A model generated the notes under the pieces. That model worked only from the letters and a program-made list of their open reading frames with translations, was not told the origin of the DNA and made no database searches. From the IMG/VR virus record IMGVR_UViG_3300029448_000233, positions 1-31,155 of that record: 31,155 nucleotides of DNA. The stretch is one strand, 5' to 3'. Shown here one piece after another: positions 17,738 to 25,092 of this stretch (position 1 is its first letter; each line of letters starts with the position of its first letter). The stretch comes from a virus. Both the position numbers and the translations under genes were made by a program.

Positions 17738-17962
17738 TTATCCAATTAAAGTTTTTTTATTAATGTTTTCATCTTCAATCTCATTCAAACCAGATCCAGT
17801 TAAAATTGTAGATCTTCTTCCTTTTCTTTTTCTTGCCGCTATCCTAGTTTCTTCTGCAACTGCCTCATCTCTTTCATCATCTACATACTCTGGAGCTTCT
17901 TCTGGCTCAGGCATAACGATTTTTGGAGGTGCTGGCATCTTTGGTTTAAAGATTGATCCCAT
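17738..17962 (-). CDS. Small protein with C-terminal KKTLIG tail, 74 aa
   Basis: The protein has a Pro-rich start (MGSIFKPKMPAPPKIVMPEP), an acidic middle (APEYVDDERDEAVAEETR) and a basic turn (ARKRKGRRSTILTGSGL), ending NINKKTLIG. The same tail architecture ends the 188-aa protein downstream. It lies one base after the large terminase gene, a place often held by such short proteins in podoviruses. A role at the portal or in packaging is possible but unproven. Confidence 0.65.
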   Translation of the reverse strand: MGSIFKPKMPAPPKIVMPEPEEAPEYVDDERDEAVAEETRIAARKRKGRRSTILTGSGLNEIEDENINKKTLIG

Positions 17963-17963
17963 A

Positions 17964-19235
17964 TTAAATTACCTTATAATTTGTATCGGCTATTGTTTGC
18001 CGCTTAGATTGATTAAATTTATTTTCTATTATGCCAGTTGCCAAAACTCTTAGGCTATCCGACATGTGGCTTGACCAATCATGGACTGGTTTTATTTTGT
18101 AAGTTCTTTCTTTGTCAGAAAACTTACGATGGTAATGCCTTAAAGCATTGATTAATTTTTTACAGTTATCGACATCGATTAGACATCTTGGCAGCAGCAT
18201 CTTTACAGCATGGATGCCATCTTCGATTGCCATTCTTGGAGCAACTTTAAAACGTAACCCCATCTGATACGCAACTTCTCTCCTGGTTTTACCAGTCGTA
18301 AAATCATGTTGGTCTAAATCATGTGGTCCATAGTTTTGACCAATGATATAATCTTTTTCTTTTATAACTTCTGCATAGTGAGGCAAAGGCTCATTAGTGT
18401 TTTCATAGCAATCAACAATGTGGATCATGTGTCCAATTTGCTGAAAAAATATTAAACTTGTTGCATCGTTGTAACCCAAATCCCAGCTAACATTAACTGG
18501 ATAGCTTGGATCTATTGGAACTCTTGTGATCTGCTTTTTGTCCTCCAAAGAAGATATAAGATCGCCAAAGATAGATCCTTGGATATTTCCAATAAAGCTG
18601 CACTCATATTCTTGATCGTACTTTTGTTGGCCCATCACAGATAATGCAGCAGCCAACTCATCATCATCAACTATCTTAGTTTGTGATGCTTTTGCAACAT
18701 GTAAAAACCATTTCGGATCTGATTGTGCTTTTTGATAATAATCATAAAACAGATTGGCCATACCTTTTGGTGTTCCAACCAAAACCATAAAACCTTTCCT
18801 ATCAGATAAAGCTGGAGTAATTACTTCATTAATCAGTTCTGAATTAATTTGTGCAGTCTCATCAATGATGCAGCCATCTAAATATATTCCTCTTATGCTA
18901 TCTGGATTTTCAGATGACAACAGAGTTATCCTAGATCCATTTATAAAATCAGCTCTTAGTTCAGTCTGATTATATTTCATACCAGGAATATTTTTTGTAA
19001 AATGCACCAGGTAATCGTAAGCTATCTTCTTGGCCTGGCTATAAGTAGGAGCTATATAGGCATACCTTGGTTGATGATTTTTATTAGTCATGCAACACTT
19101 AATAAGCTGATTAATACATAAAACAGTTTTGCCAAACCTTCTATGACAACAGAGCAAGCTATATCTAAACTTATCTAGTTGCTCATGAATTAAGGCTTGA
19201 GACTTCCTAGGCTTATATGGAATTGTAACTTGCAT
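17964..19235 (-). CDS. terL: Terminase large subunit
   Basis: The packaging motor ATPase-nuclease. With the start at MQVTIPYKPRKSQ (19235) it is 423 aa. Walker A is RRFGKT near residues 32-37; Walker B is GCIIDETAQ near residue 130; the coupling motif region contains LVGTPKGMANLFYDYY. The nuclease domain starts with VSWDLGYNDATSLIFFQ near residue 247. The frame is open 66 bases further up to an ATG at 19301, but that extension lies inside the 40-aa gene, lacks homology to terminases, and lacks a Shine-Dalgarno site. Length and motifs fit podovirus TerL. Confidence 0.92.
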   Translation of the reverse strand: MQVTIPYKPRKSQALIHEQLDKFRYSLLCCHRRFGKTVLCINQLIKCCMTNKNHQPRYAYIAPTYSQAKKIAYDYLVHFTKNIPGMKYNQTELRADFINGSRITLLSSENPDSIRGIYLDGCIIDETAQINSELINEVITPALSDRKGFMVLVGTPKGMANLFYDYYQKAQSDPKWFLHVAKASQTKIVDDDELAAALSVMGQQKYDQEYECSFIGNIQGSIFGDLISSLEDKKQITRVPIDPSYPVNVSWDLGYNDATSLIFFQQIGHMIHIVDCYENTNEPLPHYAEVIKEKDYIIGQNYGPHDLDQHDFTTGKTRREVAYQMGLRFKVAPRMAIEDGIHAVKMLLPRCLIDVDNCKKLINALRHYHRKFSDKERTYKIKPVHDWSSHMSDSLRVLATGIIENKFNQSKRQTIADTNYKVI

Positions 19236-19335
19236 TAAATTTTTTAATAAGTTCGTACCATTTAGCTTTAAATTCAGGTTTCTTTGTTTTGTTATAATCA
19301 ATAGCTGCTTGATCTATTTGTTTTAATAAATTCAT
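19213..19335 (-). CDS. Small protein coupled to terL, 40 aa
   Basis: The ATG at 19335 overlaps the stop of the 62-aa gene as TAATG, and the frame MNLLKQIDQAAIDYNKTKKP continues to PEFKAKWYELIKKF and stops at 19213, inside terL. Similar 40-50-aa 'LLKQIDQA..DYNKTK' peptides precede large terminase genes in other marine phages as I recall them. The overlap with the terL start suggests translational coupling. No function known. Confidence 0.65.
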   Translation of the reverse strand: MNLLKQIDQAAIDYNKTKKPEFKAKWYELIKKFNASYNSI

Positions 19336-19523
19336 TAGTGAAATGTAGGAACATCTTGCGTATGCCAGTATTTCATTTTAATTTTGGCAAATACAAAGTC
19401 AGCAAATTCTAAAATATCTGTTTGCTCTTCAAAGCCATCAAAGGATATGACAAGCTCATTATTAAATGTTGTAAAGCTATATGCCGATACGTTCTTGTAT
19501 TTGTTTTTAATCTTTTTGTTCAT
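19335..19523 (-). CDS. Hypothetical protein, 62 aa
   Basis: Not recognised. The N-terminus is basic (MNKKIKNKYKNVSAYS) and the rest looks like a small alpha/beta domain (SFTTFNNELVISFDGFEEQ, then LEFADFVFAKIKMKYW). It is the first gene after the noncoding gap that follows the small terminase gene. Its stop overlaps the start of the 40-aa gene. Confidence 0.6.
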   Translation of the reverse strand: MNKKIKNKYKNVSAYSFTTFNNELVISFDGFEEQTDILEFADFVFAKIKMKYWHTQDVPTFH

Positions 19524-19748
19524 GTGTTTGTGTCTGTGTGTTTCATCGGTATATTAATGTAATTAATACCCAGCCTCGATATTGTGGTGTGGTGGTCCTT
19601 TCCAGGAATTAAAAAGCCTTTCCTACAGAAACAAGGTTAACAATCGATAGACAGTCAACAACTCTAACTACTAATCATTAATTAATTTAAGAAGAGGTAG
19701 TGAATATAGTGAATTAGTTTCTATTATCCTAACCTCATGACGCAAGAC
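19524..19748. other. Noncoding gap between small terminase and terL cluster; possible regulatory or packaging site
   Basis: No open frame fits this 225-bp gap. It is less AT-rich at 19570-19630, with a GT-rich patch (gtggtgtggtggtcc), and holds several motifs also found around attP: AACAATCG at 19639, cagtcaacaactct at 19652-19665, TAGTGAAT twice (19698-19705 and 19707-19714), and TTATCCTAAC at 19724-19733. Terminase-adjacent gaps can carry pac or cos sites; that role here is a guess. Confidence 0.5.
19637..19658 (-). repeat. Copy A of a 22/23-bp block shared with the attP promoter
   Basis: On the minus strand this block reads TTGACTGTCTATCGATTGTT and then AA. It aligns with 28812-28790 (TTGACAGTCATCCGATTGTT and then TAA) with few differences. 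A TTGTTTCT string follows both copies. Here no good -10 box follows, so copy A may be a protein-binding site or a decayed promoter. Confidence 0.55.
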
Positions 19749-20180
19749 CTAACTTTGTTTGTCGTTTATAATACCGACCTCTACATCATTCGGAGTAACG
19801 TCAACAACATCCTTATCATCAGTAGTCCACTTGATCTCAATGTTTGTCTCTTGCTTGATCTCTTGTCTATCACCATAGACTGAGATTAACTTAGAAGCTA
19901 ACCACTTGGCTAACTGAACCTTCTCTCGAACAACCATGATGTTACGATTGTCAGCATGTTCCAGTTCATCCATTGCTTTCTCAATATAAGATTGAGCACC
20001 GATGCGTCTTGCTTCTTGAATACTATTTGCAAACTCTTTGTGTTCTGCAATCCATTTATAAATCTTTGTAAGGCTTGGCATATCCTTATCTCTAGCAATA
20101 CGAACTAAAGGAGTTCCAAGCATTAAGTCTTGGCAAATACGTTTAGATATTTTCTCTGTTAAGACTAGCTCTTTGGTCAT
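19749..20180 (-). CDS. terS: Terminase small subunit
   Basis: This 143-aa protein recognises phage DNA for packaging. It has an N-terminal helix-turn-helix-like segment (CQDLMLGTPLVRIARDKDMP, then LTKIYKWIAEHKEF), followed by the long helices FANSIQEARRIGAQSYIEKA and VREKVQLAKWLASKLISVYG-D. This is the Sf6-like small terminase pattern. The C-terminus is acidic and probably contacts TerL. The start lies inside the end of the HGG-motif gene (38-base overlap). Confidence 0.88.
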   Translation of the reverse strand: MTKELVLTEKISKRICQDLMLGTPLVRIARDKDMPSLTKIYKWIAEHKEFANSIQEARRIGAQSYIEKAMDELEHADNRNIMVVREKVQLAKWLASKLISVYGDRQEIKQETNIEIKWTTDDKDVVDVTPNDVEVGIINDKQS

Positions 20181-20355
20181 TGTATTTAATTATATTATTA
20201 GCAGATCTTGCCTTACCTTCTTTAGTCTTAGGTCCAGTAGAATAACCACCATGTACTTTACATCTTATCCTACCATTCTTCATTAGTATTCCAGGAGCCA
20301 TACAAGGTCTCTTGCCTTGCTTGGTCAATGTTTCACAAGCCAGTTTGAATTTCAT
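20143..20355 (-). CDS. HGG-x-S-T-G-P-K-T motif protein, 70 aa
   Basis: The protein contains CETLTKQGKRPCMAPGILMK and NGRIRCKVHGG followed by STGPKTKEGKAR. This C-x(10)-C...C-x-x-H layout with HGG-x-S-T-G-P-K-T is a well-known small phage family next to terS; the Cys/His set could bind zinc. Function unknown, perhaps in packaging. It is the first gene of the long late operon, 72 bases downstream of a good promoter. Confidence 0.75.
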   Translation of the reverse strand: MKFKLACETLTKQGKRPCMAPGILMKNGRIRCKVHGGYSTGPKTKEGKARSANNIIKYNDQRASLNRENI

Positions 20356-20426
20356 TGCTTTGATTAACTGTATGAAGAGACTAATTCAATCAGCTTATCA
20401 TGTACTGTTTTCAATCAGTCCTTCTT

Positions 20427-20454
20427 ATTTTACATCTGTTGGATAACTTTTCAA
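20427..20454 (-). promoter_or_regulatory. Sigma70-like promoter for the late operon
   Basis: On the minus strand, TTGAAA (20454-20449), 16-bp spacer, TAAAAT (20432-20427). Each box matches 5 of 6 consensus bases. It lies in the 154-bp gap upstream of the HGG-motif gene, with no other gene in between, so it is the best candidate for starting late transcription by host RNA polymerase. Confidence 0.5.
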
Positions 20455-20509
20455 CTATGATGTTTTCCTATGTTGAATTTTTATTTAAAAATATTTGAGG
20501 ATTAACTAA

Positions 20510-20971
20510 TTAACTAAACTTTTTGATTATTATGTCAATACTACTAACAATAACTTTATTTGATAGCTTATCCAATACTGTCTCATACATTCGCTTAACA
20601 GTAGATCTATTGATACCAAAATACTTTCCAATGCTAGTCCATTTAGATCTATTGGCTCTCATCCAAAAGATCTTACGCATCAATACTGCATCATCCGATA
20701 TATCTGTTTCAATCATCAATAATAAATCTAATGCTGTATCATAGTTTTGCATTTGTTTTGGAGTACCTCTAAGTTTAAGTTTTGGCTCAACATGATAACC
20801 CCAGTCTTTTTTATCATAATAAGTTTCTAATACTTGATACATGCTAGGACATCTGTTGTTTGATGGTTTTCTAATAAATTTCTCTGCTATGGCTGCATCA
20901 TATAAAATATTAACAATGTTAGATCTTACAAATAAATATTGCTGAAGATCATGCTCTATTTTTGATAACAT
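20510..20971 (-). CDS. HTH protein, DUF6362-like, possible late regulator, 153 aa
   Basis: The C-terminal half contains DDAVLMRKIFWMRANRSKWT, then S-I-G-K-Y-F-G-I-N-R-S-T-V-K-R-M-Y-E. That is a sigma-region-4-like helix-turn-helix and resembles DUF6362 proteins found near phage terminase genes. It is the last gene before the late promoter and may act on it; this is inference. The start overlaps the upstream gene by 23 bases. Confidence 0.6.
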   Translation of the reverse strand: MLSKIEHDLQQYLFVRSNIVNILYDAAIAEKFIRKPSNNRCPSMYQVLETYYDKKDWGYHVEPKLKLRGTPKQMQNYDTALDLLLMIETDISDDAVLMRKIFWMRANRSKWTSIGKYFGINRSTVKRMYETVLDKLSNKVIVSSIDIIIKKFS

Positions 20972-21464
20972 CTCTTAGTACCCATGGATATAATAATTGA
21001 CTTGATTTAATTTTATTTAATTCTTCAGTTGGCAAATCTTCTAATTGGTCCTGGAGTTCCCAGCGGTCCAGGCCAGGATATAAATATTCTTTATTTAATT
21101 CTTTACGATGTATTTCCTGAAAGTGATTATTAAGTGTTGCAAAACCTTTGTTGGAAAACTTTTTAAATCCTATGCTTTCAATAAAATTTTTATGGCTTGG
21201 CATATCAAAAGAAATATATTTATCTTGTTTGATACTAATCAATGGATAGTCATCTAATTTAATTTTAGATAGATTAATTAAAATTTCTTGAACTTCTTTT
21301 TTTGTTAATTGAAACAATCCAGCAATATCAACTATTCTAATAAAGGCAGATCTTTTTGTAATATTATAGTTTGAGCAAAGATAATGATAAATTCTAAACT
21401 CCTGGTCCGATAGAGCTGCTGTTATAATGTTAGGATCCGTTAAGTAAAACTTTGATGTAGTCAT
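20949..21464 (-). CDS. Winged-helix-like protein, possible replication initiator, 171 aa
   Basis: The N-terminus reads like a winged-helix domain: SDQEFRIYHYLCSNYNITKR, then a helix IRIVDIAGLFQLTKKEVQEI, and a beta wing (YPLISIKQDKYISFDM). The C-terminal half is charged and helical. Phage proteins of this form are often replication initiators or regulators. No polymerase, helicase or primase is nearby, so the role is open. It overlaps both neighbours. Confidence 0.45.
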   Translation of the reverse strand: MTTSKFYLTDPNIITAALSDQEFRIYHYLCSNYNITKRSAFIRIVDIAGLFQLTKKEVQEILINLSKIKLDDYPLISIKQDKYISFDMPSHKNFIESIGFKKFSNKGFATLNNHFQEIHRKELNKEYLYPGLDRWELQDQLEDLPTEELNKIKSSQLLYPWVLRDVIKNRA

Positions 21465-21927
21465 GCTGCCTCCTAAAGCTAATGTTGTATTCGTTATTCT
21501 CTGTTACTCGTTTCAATAAATAATCTTTTGCTTGGCAATCTGGAATGTGTTGGACCACTTTATATTCTAGGTACTGGAGCATCTGATCTGGTGTTAATCG
21601 CAGTCTCTGTCCATCTGTGAGCTGATTTTTGATATGAAATTCAATGATTTCTCTGTTTTTAGTGTTTTCATCTACTGTGTACCAGATTGTAAAAAAAGGA
21701 ATGTTGGCCGACCTGGCTATAAATTTATAAGGCCGATACAGCCAATGCGATTTAGATCTAAACTGATTATCTTTATTATAAATGTGATCCGCAATCATTA
21801 ATGGATGAGCACATGCTGGACAAATAGACAGTTGGTCAAGATCTGTATAAGCGATGCCATTATGAGCTTGTCTATGCCAATAAGAAAATGGAGTAACTAA
21901 TTGATTAAAAAATTGATCTCTTGGCAT
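21430..21927 (-). CDS. CxxC protein, possible nuclease-like fold, 165 aa
   Basis: The sequence includes SYWHRQAHNGIAYTDLDQL, a CPACAHPLMIADH motif, then FIARSANIPFFTIWYTVDEN. The order D-x-D, C-P-x-C, P-L-x-x-x-D/E, K..., then a beta strand recalls small phage PD-(D/E)XK-like proteins with a zinc knuckle. The catalytic lysine is not certain. It is the first gene of the leftward cluster, directly opposite the early operon. Function not assigned. Confidence 0.45.
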   Translation of the reverse strand: MPRDQFFNQLVTPFSYWHRQAHNGIAYTDLDQLSICPACAHPLMIADHIYNKDNQFRSKSHWLYRPYKFIARSANIPFFTIWYTVDENTKNREIIEFHIKNQLTDGQRLRLTPDQMLQYLEYKVVQHIPDCQAKDYLLKRVTENNEYNISFRRQHDYIKVLLNGS

Positions 21928-21934
21928 ATATTGA

Positions 21935-21962
21935 GATCTAATTTCCTCAGATAACTTGTCAA
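21935..21962 (-). promoter_or_regulatory. Possible promoter of the 20510-21927 cluster
   Basis: A perfect TTGACA box lies on the minus strand at 21962-21957, with a weak TAGATC -10 at 21940-21935 (16-bp spacer). The predicted start would lie almost on the ATG at 21927, so the message might be leaderless. The weak -10 keeps confidence low. Confidence 0.25.
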
Positions 21963-22101
21963 ATAAAAAAATATAATATTAAAAATAACCCAATTTAGGC
22001 CTAGTTAGAGTAAATATTATTTTCACTACAACTTACAATATTCCGAAAACTTTACGTCTATTATAAAGTCCTATTGTTATTATATTACAAATCATTACTT
22101 A

Positions 22102-22107
22102 TATAAT
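22102..22107 (+). promoter_or_regulatory. Candidate -10 box of the early operon
   Basis: A perfect TATAAT lies 50 bases upstream of the ATG at 22157 that has a Shine-Dalgarno site. No good -35 is seen at the right distance. The gap at 21928-22108 is the only divergent intergenic region between leftward and rightward genes and also holds one TTCACTA motif at 22022-22028. Confidence 0.35.
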
Positions 22108-22156
22108 TATGACTATTGAAAAAGTTAAATTAAAAAAATTAACAAAAAAGGAAGTT

Positions 22157-22306
22157 ATGAAAATTTTAAATAAAATTAAGGATAATTATTTCAAATATAA
22201 ATTTAAAAGATTGTATAGAAAATTTGTTAAAAAATTTAAGTATTTTATAAATAAATTTAAAACATTAAAAAACTGCACAAGTGGTGGAGGTTTAACGTAT
22301 GAATAA
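22157..22306 (+). CDS. Very basic small protein, 49 aa
   Basis: It starts MKILNKIKDNYFKYKFKRLY and is rich in Lys, Phe and Tyr, ending NCTSGGGLTYE. The ATG at 22157 has AAGGAAG upstream and is preferred to an in-frame ATG at 22109 that lies just after a TATAAT box. It is the first gene of the rightward early operon and its last codons overlap the next start by 8 bases. Function unknown; charge suggests nucleic acid or membrane binding. Confidence 0.55.
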   Translation: MKILNKIKDNYFKYKFKRLYRKFVKKFKYFINKFKTLKNCTSGGGLTYE

Positions 22307-22793
22307 AAAAACAGCTGCTCTTTTTAAACTAAGAGAAAAAAATATTTATAATAATTCAAAAAATAATTTTAAAGACATCAATGTAACACTTTCAAAAAAA
22401 AATGCTTTTGCAATGTCAGCTTGTTTTGCAAGAGAACAACTAACTTTTATAAGTTCATTTAGAAAATTTCCTTTAATGGAATACTTTGTCCAAGATCCTC
22501 ATAGATGGAATATTTTAAATTATATTATTTATTTTTCAGCAAAAAAGGAGCCAATATATTTAGAGAAATTAAAAAAATATATTAAAAAATCTGATCGTCA
22601 TGTTGAAAATATATTAAAAGATTGTTTAGCAACTGGAATTTTTATTGTGCTAGATCCGCATGAAACAGTATTAAACAATAAAAAAATTATAAATATAAGA
22701 CCATCAGAAAAATTAATTAAAGAATTTTATGGTCATAATATTTTAAAATATAGAAAATACATGAATATAATTAAAAGGTTTAAGTTTGAATAA
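22299..22793 (+). CDS. Hypothetical early protein, possible winged helix, 164 aa
   Basis: The central part (HRWNILNYIIYFSAKKEPIY, then LEKLKKYIKKSDRHVENILK and CLATGIFIVLD) resembles a winged-helix DNA-binding domain like those of MarR or replication initiators. The protein is rich in Lys, Asn and Ile. It overlaps the genes on both sides. A regulatory or replication role is suggested by its early position, not shown. Confidence 0.45.
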   Translation: MNKKTAALFKLREKNIYNNSKNNFKDINVTLSKKNAFAMSACFAREQLTFISSFRKFPLMEYFVQDPHRWNILNYIIYFSAKKEPIYLEKLKKYIKKSDRHVENILKDCLATGIFIVLDPHETVLNNKKIINIRPSEKLIKEFYGHNILKYRKYMNIIKRFKFE

Positions 22794-23052
22794 AAACGAA
22801 TTTTTAAAACCAGTTGAAGTGCAGCATGAGTACGGATTAAAAGTAAGGATGTTATCTTATTTTAGAGAGTGCAGCATGGATGAAGGAGTTTTAAGAGGAC
22901 CAAACTTTTTAAAAGACGGAGAGGTTGTTTTATATAAAAGAGAATGGATTGAGAGTTATATTAATTCTAAACAACCTTTCGCACCAGTACAAACTAAACA
23001 ATCTGAACAAAAACAAACAAAGACAGCAACTGTACATAAGTTTCAAAAGTAA
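22786..23052 (+). CDS. MerR/excisionase-like HTH protein, 88 aa (TTG start)
   Basis: The frame opens with TTG at 22786, preceded by AAAGG, and overlaps the stop of the previous gene. Residues 1-60 read like an AlpA/MerR-type winged helix (NEFLKPVEVQHEYGLKVRML, then EVVLYKREWIESYI). The C-terminal 25 residues are Gln/Lys/Thr-rich and disordered. With an integrase in the same phage, an excisionase (directionality factor) role is plausible, but a regulator is equally possible. Confidence 0.5.
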   Translation: MNKNEFLKPVEVQHEYGLKVRMLSYFRECSMDEGVLRGPNFLKDGEVVLYKREWIESYINSKQPFAPVQTKQSEQKQTKTATVHKFQK

Positions 23053-23107
23053 CAAATCATAACAAAGCTACATCGTAATCTCATTCAATAGGAATAAATC
23101 TTATTTT

Positions 23108-24130
23108 ATGAAACTTAATGATAAAATTAAGACAGATCCTTTACAAGAAGCATTACATAAAACACTTCCTCTTTTTGCAAAAAAATTAAAAATTAATCAT
23201 CATTCACCAACACAATTTGGAACTCCAGATCCAGCCTGGCTGTTTAAATATTGTTGGATGGACCAAAAAATGCGTAGAGAATTATTGCCTTCAAACTCTG
23301 CTATGGAAGCTGGAAAGAGAGTAGGTGGTGTATTACAAAAAATTTATGCAGATACAGTTTATGATACTCATCCAGTAACAAAAAAAGTTGCACCAAGAGA
23401 TAATAAAAAAGTATCTATAGAAGTTGCTCTCCAGGAAGAATTAGAATTATTTAAAGAGTATAAAGCAAAAGATGAAAAAGATAGCGATAAAAAAATAAAA
23501 TATTTAGAAGAAATTCCAGAAGTAATTACTCATGCACATTCTGGTTTAAAAGAGTTAGGTGTAACAAGTCCTTGTACTTGCGAAAGACAAATATCATTAG
23601 ATCAGTTGGAAGGTTTTAGCTCTCCGTTTTTACCAGTCGTTGGTCGTATTGATTTTGATTTCGTTCAATCTGGAATTGATGTCCTTGCATTACCAGAAAA
23701 AGTGGTTGAACTAAAAACGAAATGGTCTCGTTTAGGTAAAGTAAAAAAGGATGGTACTAGAAGTTTCTTACTAACACCAGTACCAGTTATGCCTAGCTTT
23801 AATCATGTTTGTCAAGTTGCATGTTATGCAGCTCATTTTAATTTTAAAGTTCCAGCTTATTTACTTTATGCAACTAAATCTGGTCATGTCATTTTTGATA
23901 GTAATAACTCTCATCATCTTACAGTTGATGGAATGAAAAAAAATTTACAAATTATGTTTAACAGTTTGAAAAGGAGAGAAAAAATACTTTCTCTGTTTGA
24001 ACATTTAACAAAAGAAGAAATTATTGAAGAGGCTGCTGGAATGATGGATATGAATTTAGATCATCCGTTTGCCTGGAATGATATGCCTCAAGAATTATTA
24101 AATGAAGCAAAAGCATTATGGAAAATATGA
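23108..24130 (+). CDS. RecB-family PD-(D/E)XK exonuclease
   Basis: This 340-aa protein has the nuclease core VVGRIDFDF near residue 178 and VVELKTKW near residue 200, giving the D...E-x-K metal site, plus a RecB motif III-like Q-V-A-C-Y near residue 237. The N-terminal region is helical with an A-M-E-A-G-K-R-V block before the core, as in Cas4/RecB-like phage nucleases. It lies two genes before an ERF annealing protein, so it likely resects double-stranded DNA ends for single-strand annealing recombination. Confidence 0.8.
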   Translation: MKLNDKIKTDPLQEALHKTLPLFAKKLKINHHSPTQFGTPDPAWLFKYCWMDQKMRRELLPSNSAMEAGKRVGGVLQKIYADTVYDTHPVTKKVAPRDNKKVSIEVALQEELELFKEYKAKDEKDSDKKIKYLEEIPEVITHAHSGLKELGVTSPCTCERQISLDQLEGFSSPFLPVVGRIDFDFVQSGIDVLALPEKVVELKTKWSRLGKVKKDGTRSFLLTPVPVMPSFNHVCQVACYAAHFNFKVPAYLLYATKSGHVIFDSNNSHHLTVDGMKKNLQIMFNSLKRREKILSLFEHLTKEEIIEEAAGMMDMNLDHPFAWNDMPQELLNEAKALWKI

Positions 24131-24261
24131 GAAAACAAACATCTGATTACATCCAATACAGATTGGACCAGAGGCAAAAACAATTAAAAATTAAATTAAT
24201 TAAAATATTAACAATAACAATAATAGGAGCAATAGCCTTATGGCTGATACAAATAAATTAG
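24127..24261 (+). CDS. Small single-TM protein, 44 aa
   Basis: It begins at ATGA overlapping the exonuclease stop and ends within the first codons of the ERF gene. N-terminal half is charged (MRKQTSDYIQYRLDQRQKQL), and the rest is one hydrophobic helix (KILTITIIGAIALWLIQIN). Stop-start chaining supports translation. Function unknown. Confidence 0.5.
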   Translation: MRKQTSDYIQYRLDQRQKQLKIKLIKILTITIIGAIALWLIQIN

Positions 24262-24818
24262 TTCAAGCAATAAATGAATTTAAGAAAAATCTGAATGGAA
24301 AAACTATTCCAATTCATGGTAAAGATTATGCAACAGTTGCAATGAGAGTAGCATTTGCAAGAAGAGTTCTTGGAACAGATCTTGATATACATACAAAAAT
24401 TGTAAGCATAGACAAAGAGACTGTTGTTATGGAGGCAGAGTTATATATTGATGGAACTCATATAGCGACTGGCCATGCAGAAGAAAAAAGAGCTGCATCA
24501 AGAATTAATCAAACTTCAGCATTAGAGAACTGTGAAACCTCTGCTGTTGGAAGAGCATTAGCTTTCTGTGGAATGATCTCAGATGGTATAGCAAGTGCTG
24601 AAGAAGTTTCAGCTGCAATCGTGCAGCAAGACAAAAAGATCCAGGAAGCCTTAAAAGAATTAGAGGCTTTGTCTCACAAAGGATCTTACACCGAATGGCT
24701 AACTAAACACAAAGTAATGATTGAAGGATTAAAGACAAATAATCCTCCAGCTTATGCACAATTACTTGAAGGTTTTAAAGCCGCAAAAAATAATCTGAAA
24801 ACCAAAGGAGCAATTTAA
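24240..24818 (+). CDS. ERF-family single-strand annealing protein
   Basis: This 192-aa protein carries the ERF-type conserved block ALENCETSAVGRALAFCGM near residues 98-116, preceded by VMEAELYIDGTHIATGHAEE. Such proteins bind single-stranded DNA and anneal complementary strands; phage P22 Erf is the namesake. The partner nuclease is two genes upstream. In a genome without its own polymerase it may help circularise DNA or make concatemers. An AGGAG lies 12 bases upstream of the ATG. Confidence 0.85.
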   Translation: MADTNKLVQAINEFKKNLNGKTIPIHGKDYATVAMRVAFARRVLGTDLDIHTKIVSIDKETVVMEAELYIDGTHIATGHAEEKRAASRINQTSALENCETSAVGRALAFCGMISDGIASAEEVSAAIVQQDKKIQEALKELEALSHKGSYTEWLTKHKVMIEGLKTNNPPAYAQLLEGFKAAKNNLKTKGAI

Positions 24819-24819
24819 T

Positions 24820-25092
24820 ATGTCAGATTTTGATATGGCAGCAGATGCTGCACCAAAAAAAGAAAGACCAGATCTTGGAGCTGCTTTTATAGCAACTAAC
24901 AAACAATCTCCAAGTTCTTACGATATGTCTGGAACAATAGTTATAGATGGAGTTAAACATAAGTTCGGAGCCTACCAGCAAAAAGCAAGTGGCAAAGGTA
25001 AGATGGCTGCTGGAACAGTTTTTTATACTTTTTACAGAGTAGAAAAAGCAGATGATCCAACTTCATTTAACCCAGCTGAACTAGAGGCATAA
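24820..25092 (+). CDS. Small protein after ERF, possible ssDNA-associated factor, 90 aa
   Basis: Not firmly recognised. After a polar start (MSDFDMAADAAPKKERPDLG) there is a compact beta-rich block: SGTIVIDGVKHKFGAYQQKA and then GTVFYTFYRVEKA. The two-strand layout and position next to the annealing protein would suit a small OB-like or DNA-end factor, but this is inference. Stop overlaps the next start (TAATG). Confidence 0.55.
   Translation: MSDFDMAADAAPKKERPDLGAAFIATNKQSPSSYDMSGTIVIDGVKHKFGAYQQKASGKGKMAAGTVFYTFYRVEKADDPTSFNPAELEA

Noticed and set aside
19236-19301. N-terminal extension of the large terminase
   Set aside because: It lies inside the TAATG-coupled 40-aa gene, and the terminase domain begins at residue 23 of the long form.
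22109-22156. Upstream ATG for the first early gene
   Set aside because: No ribosome site and it follows a TATAAT box by one base; the ATG at 22157 has AAGGAAG.
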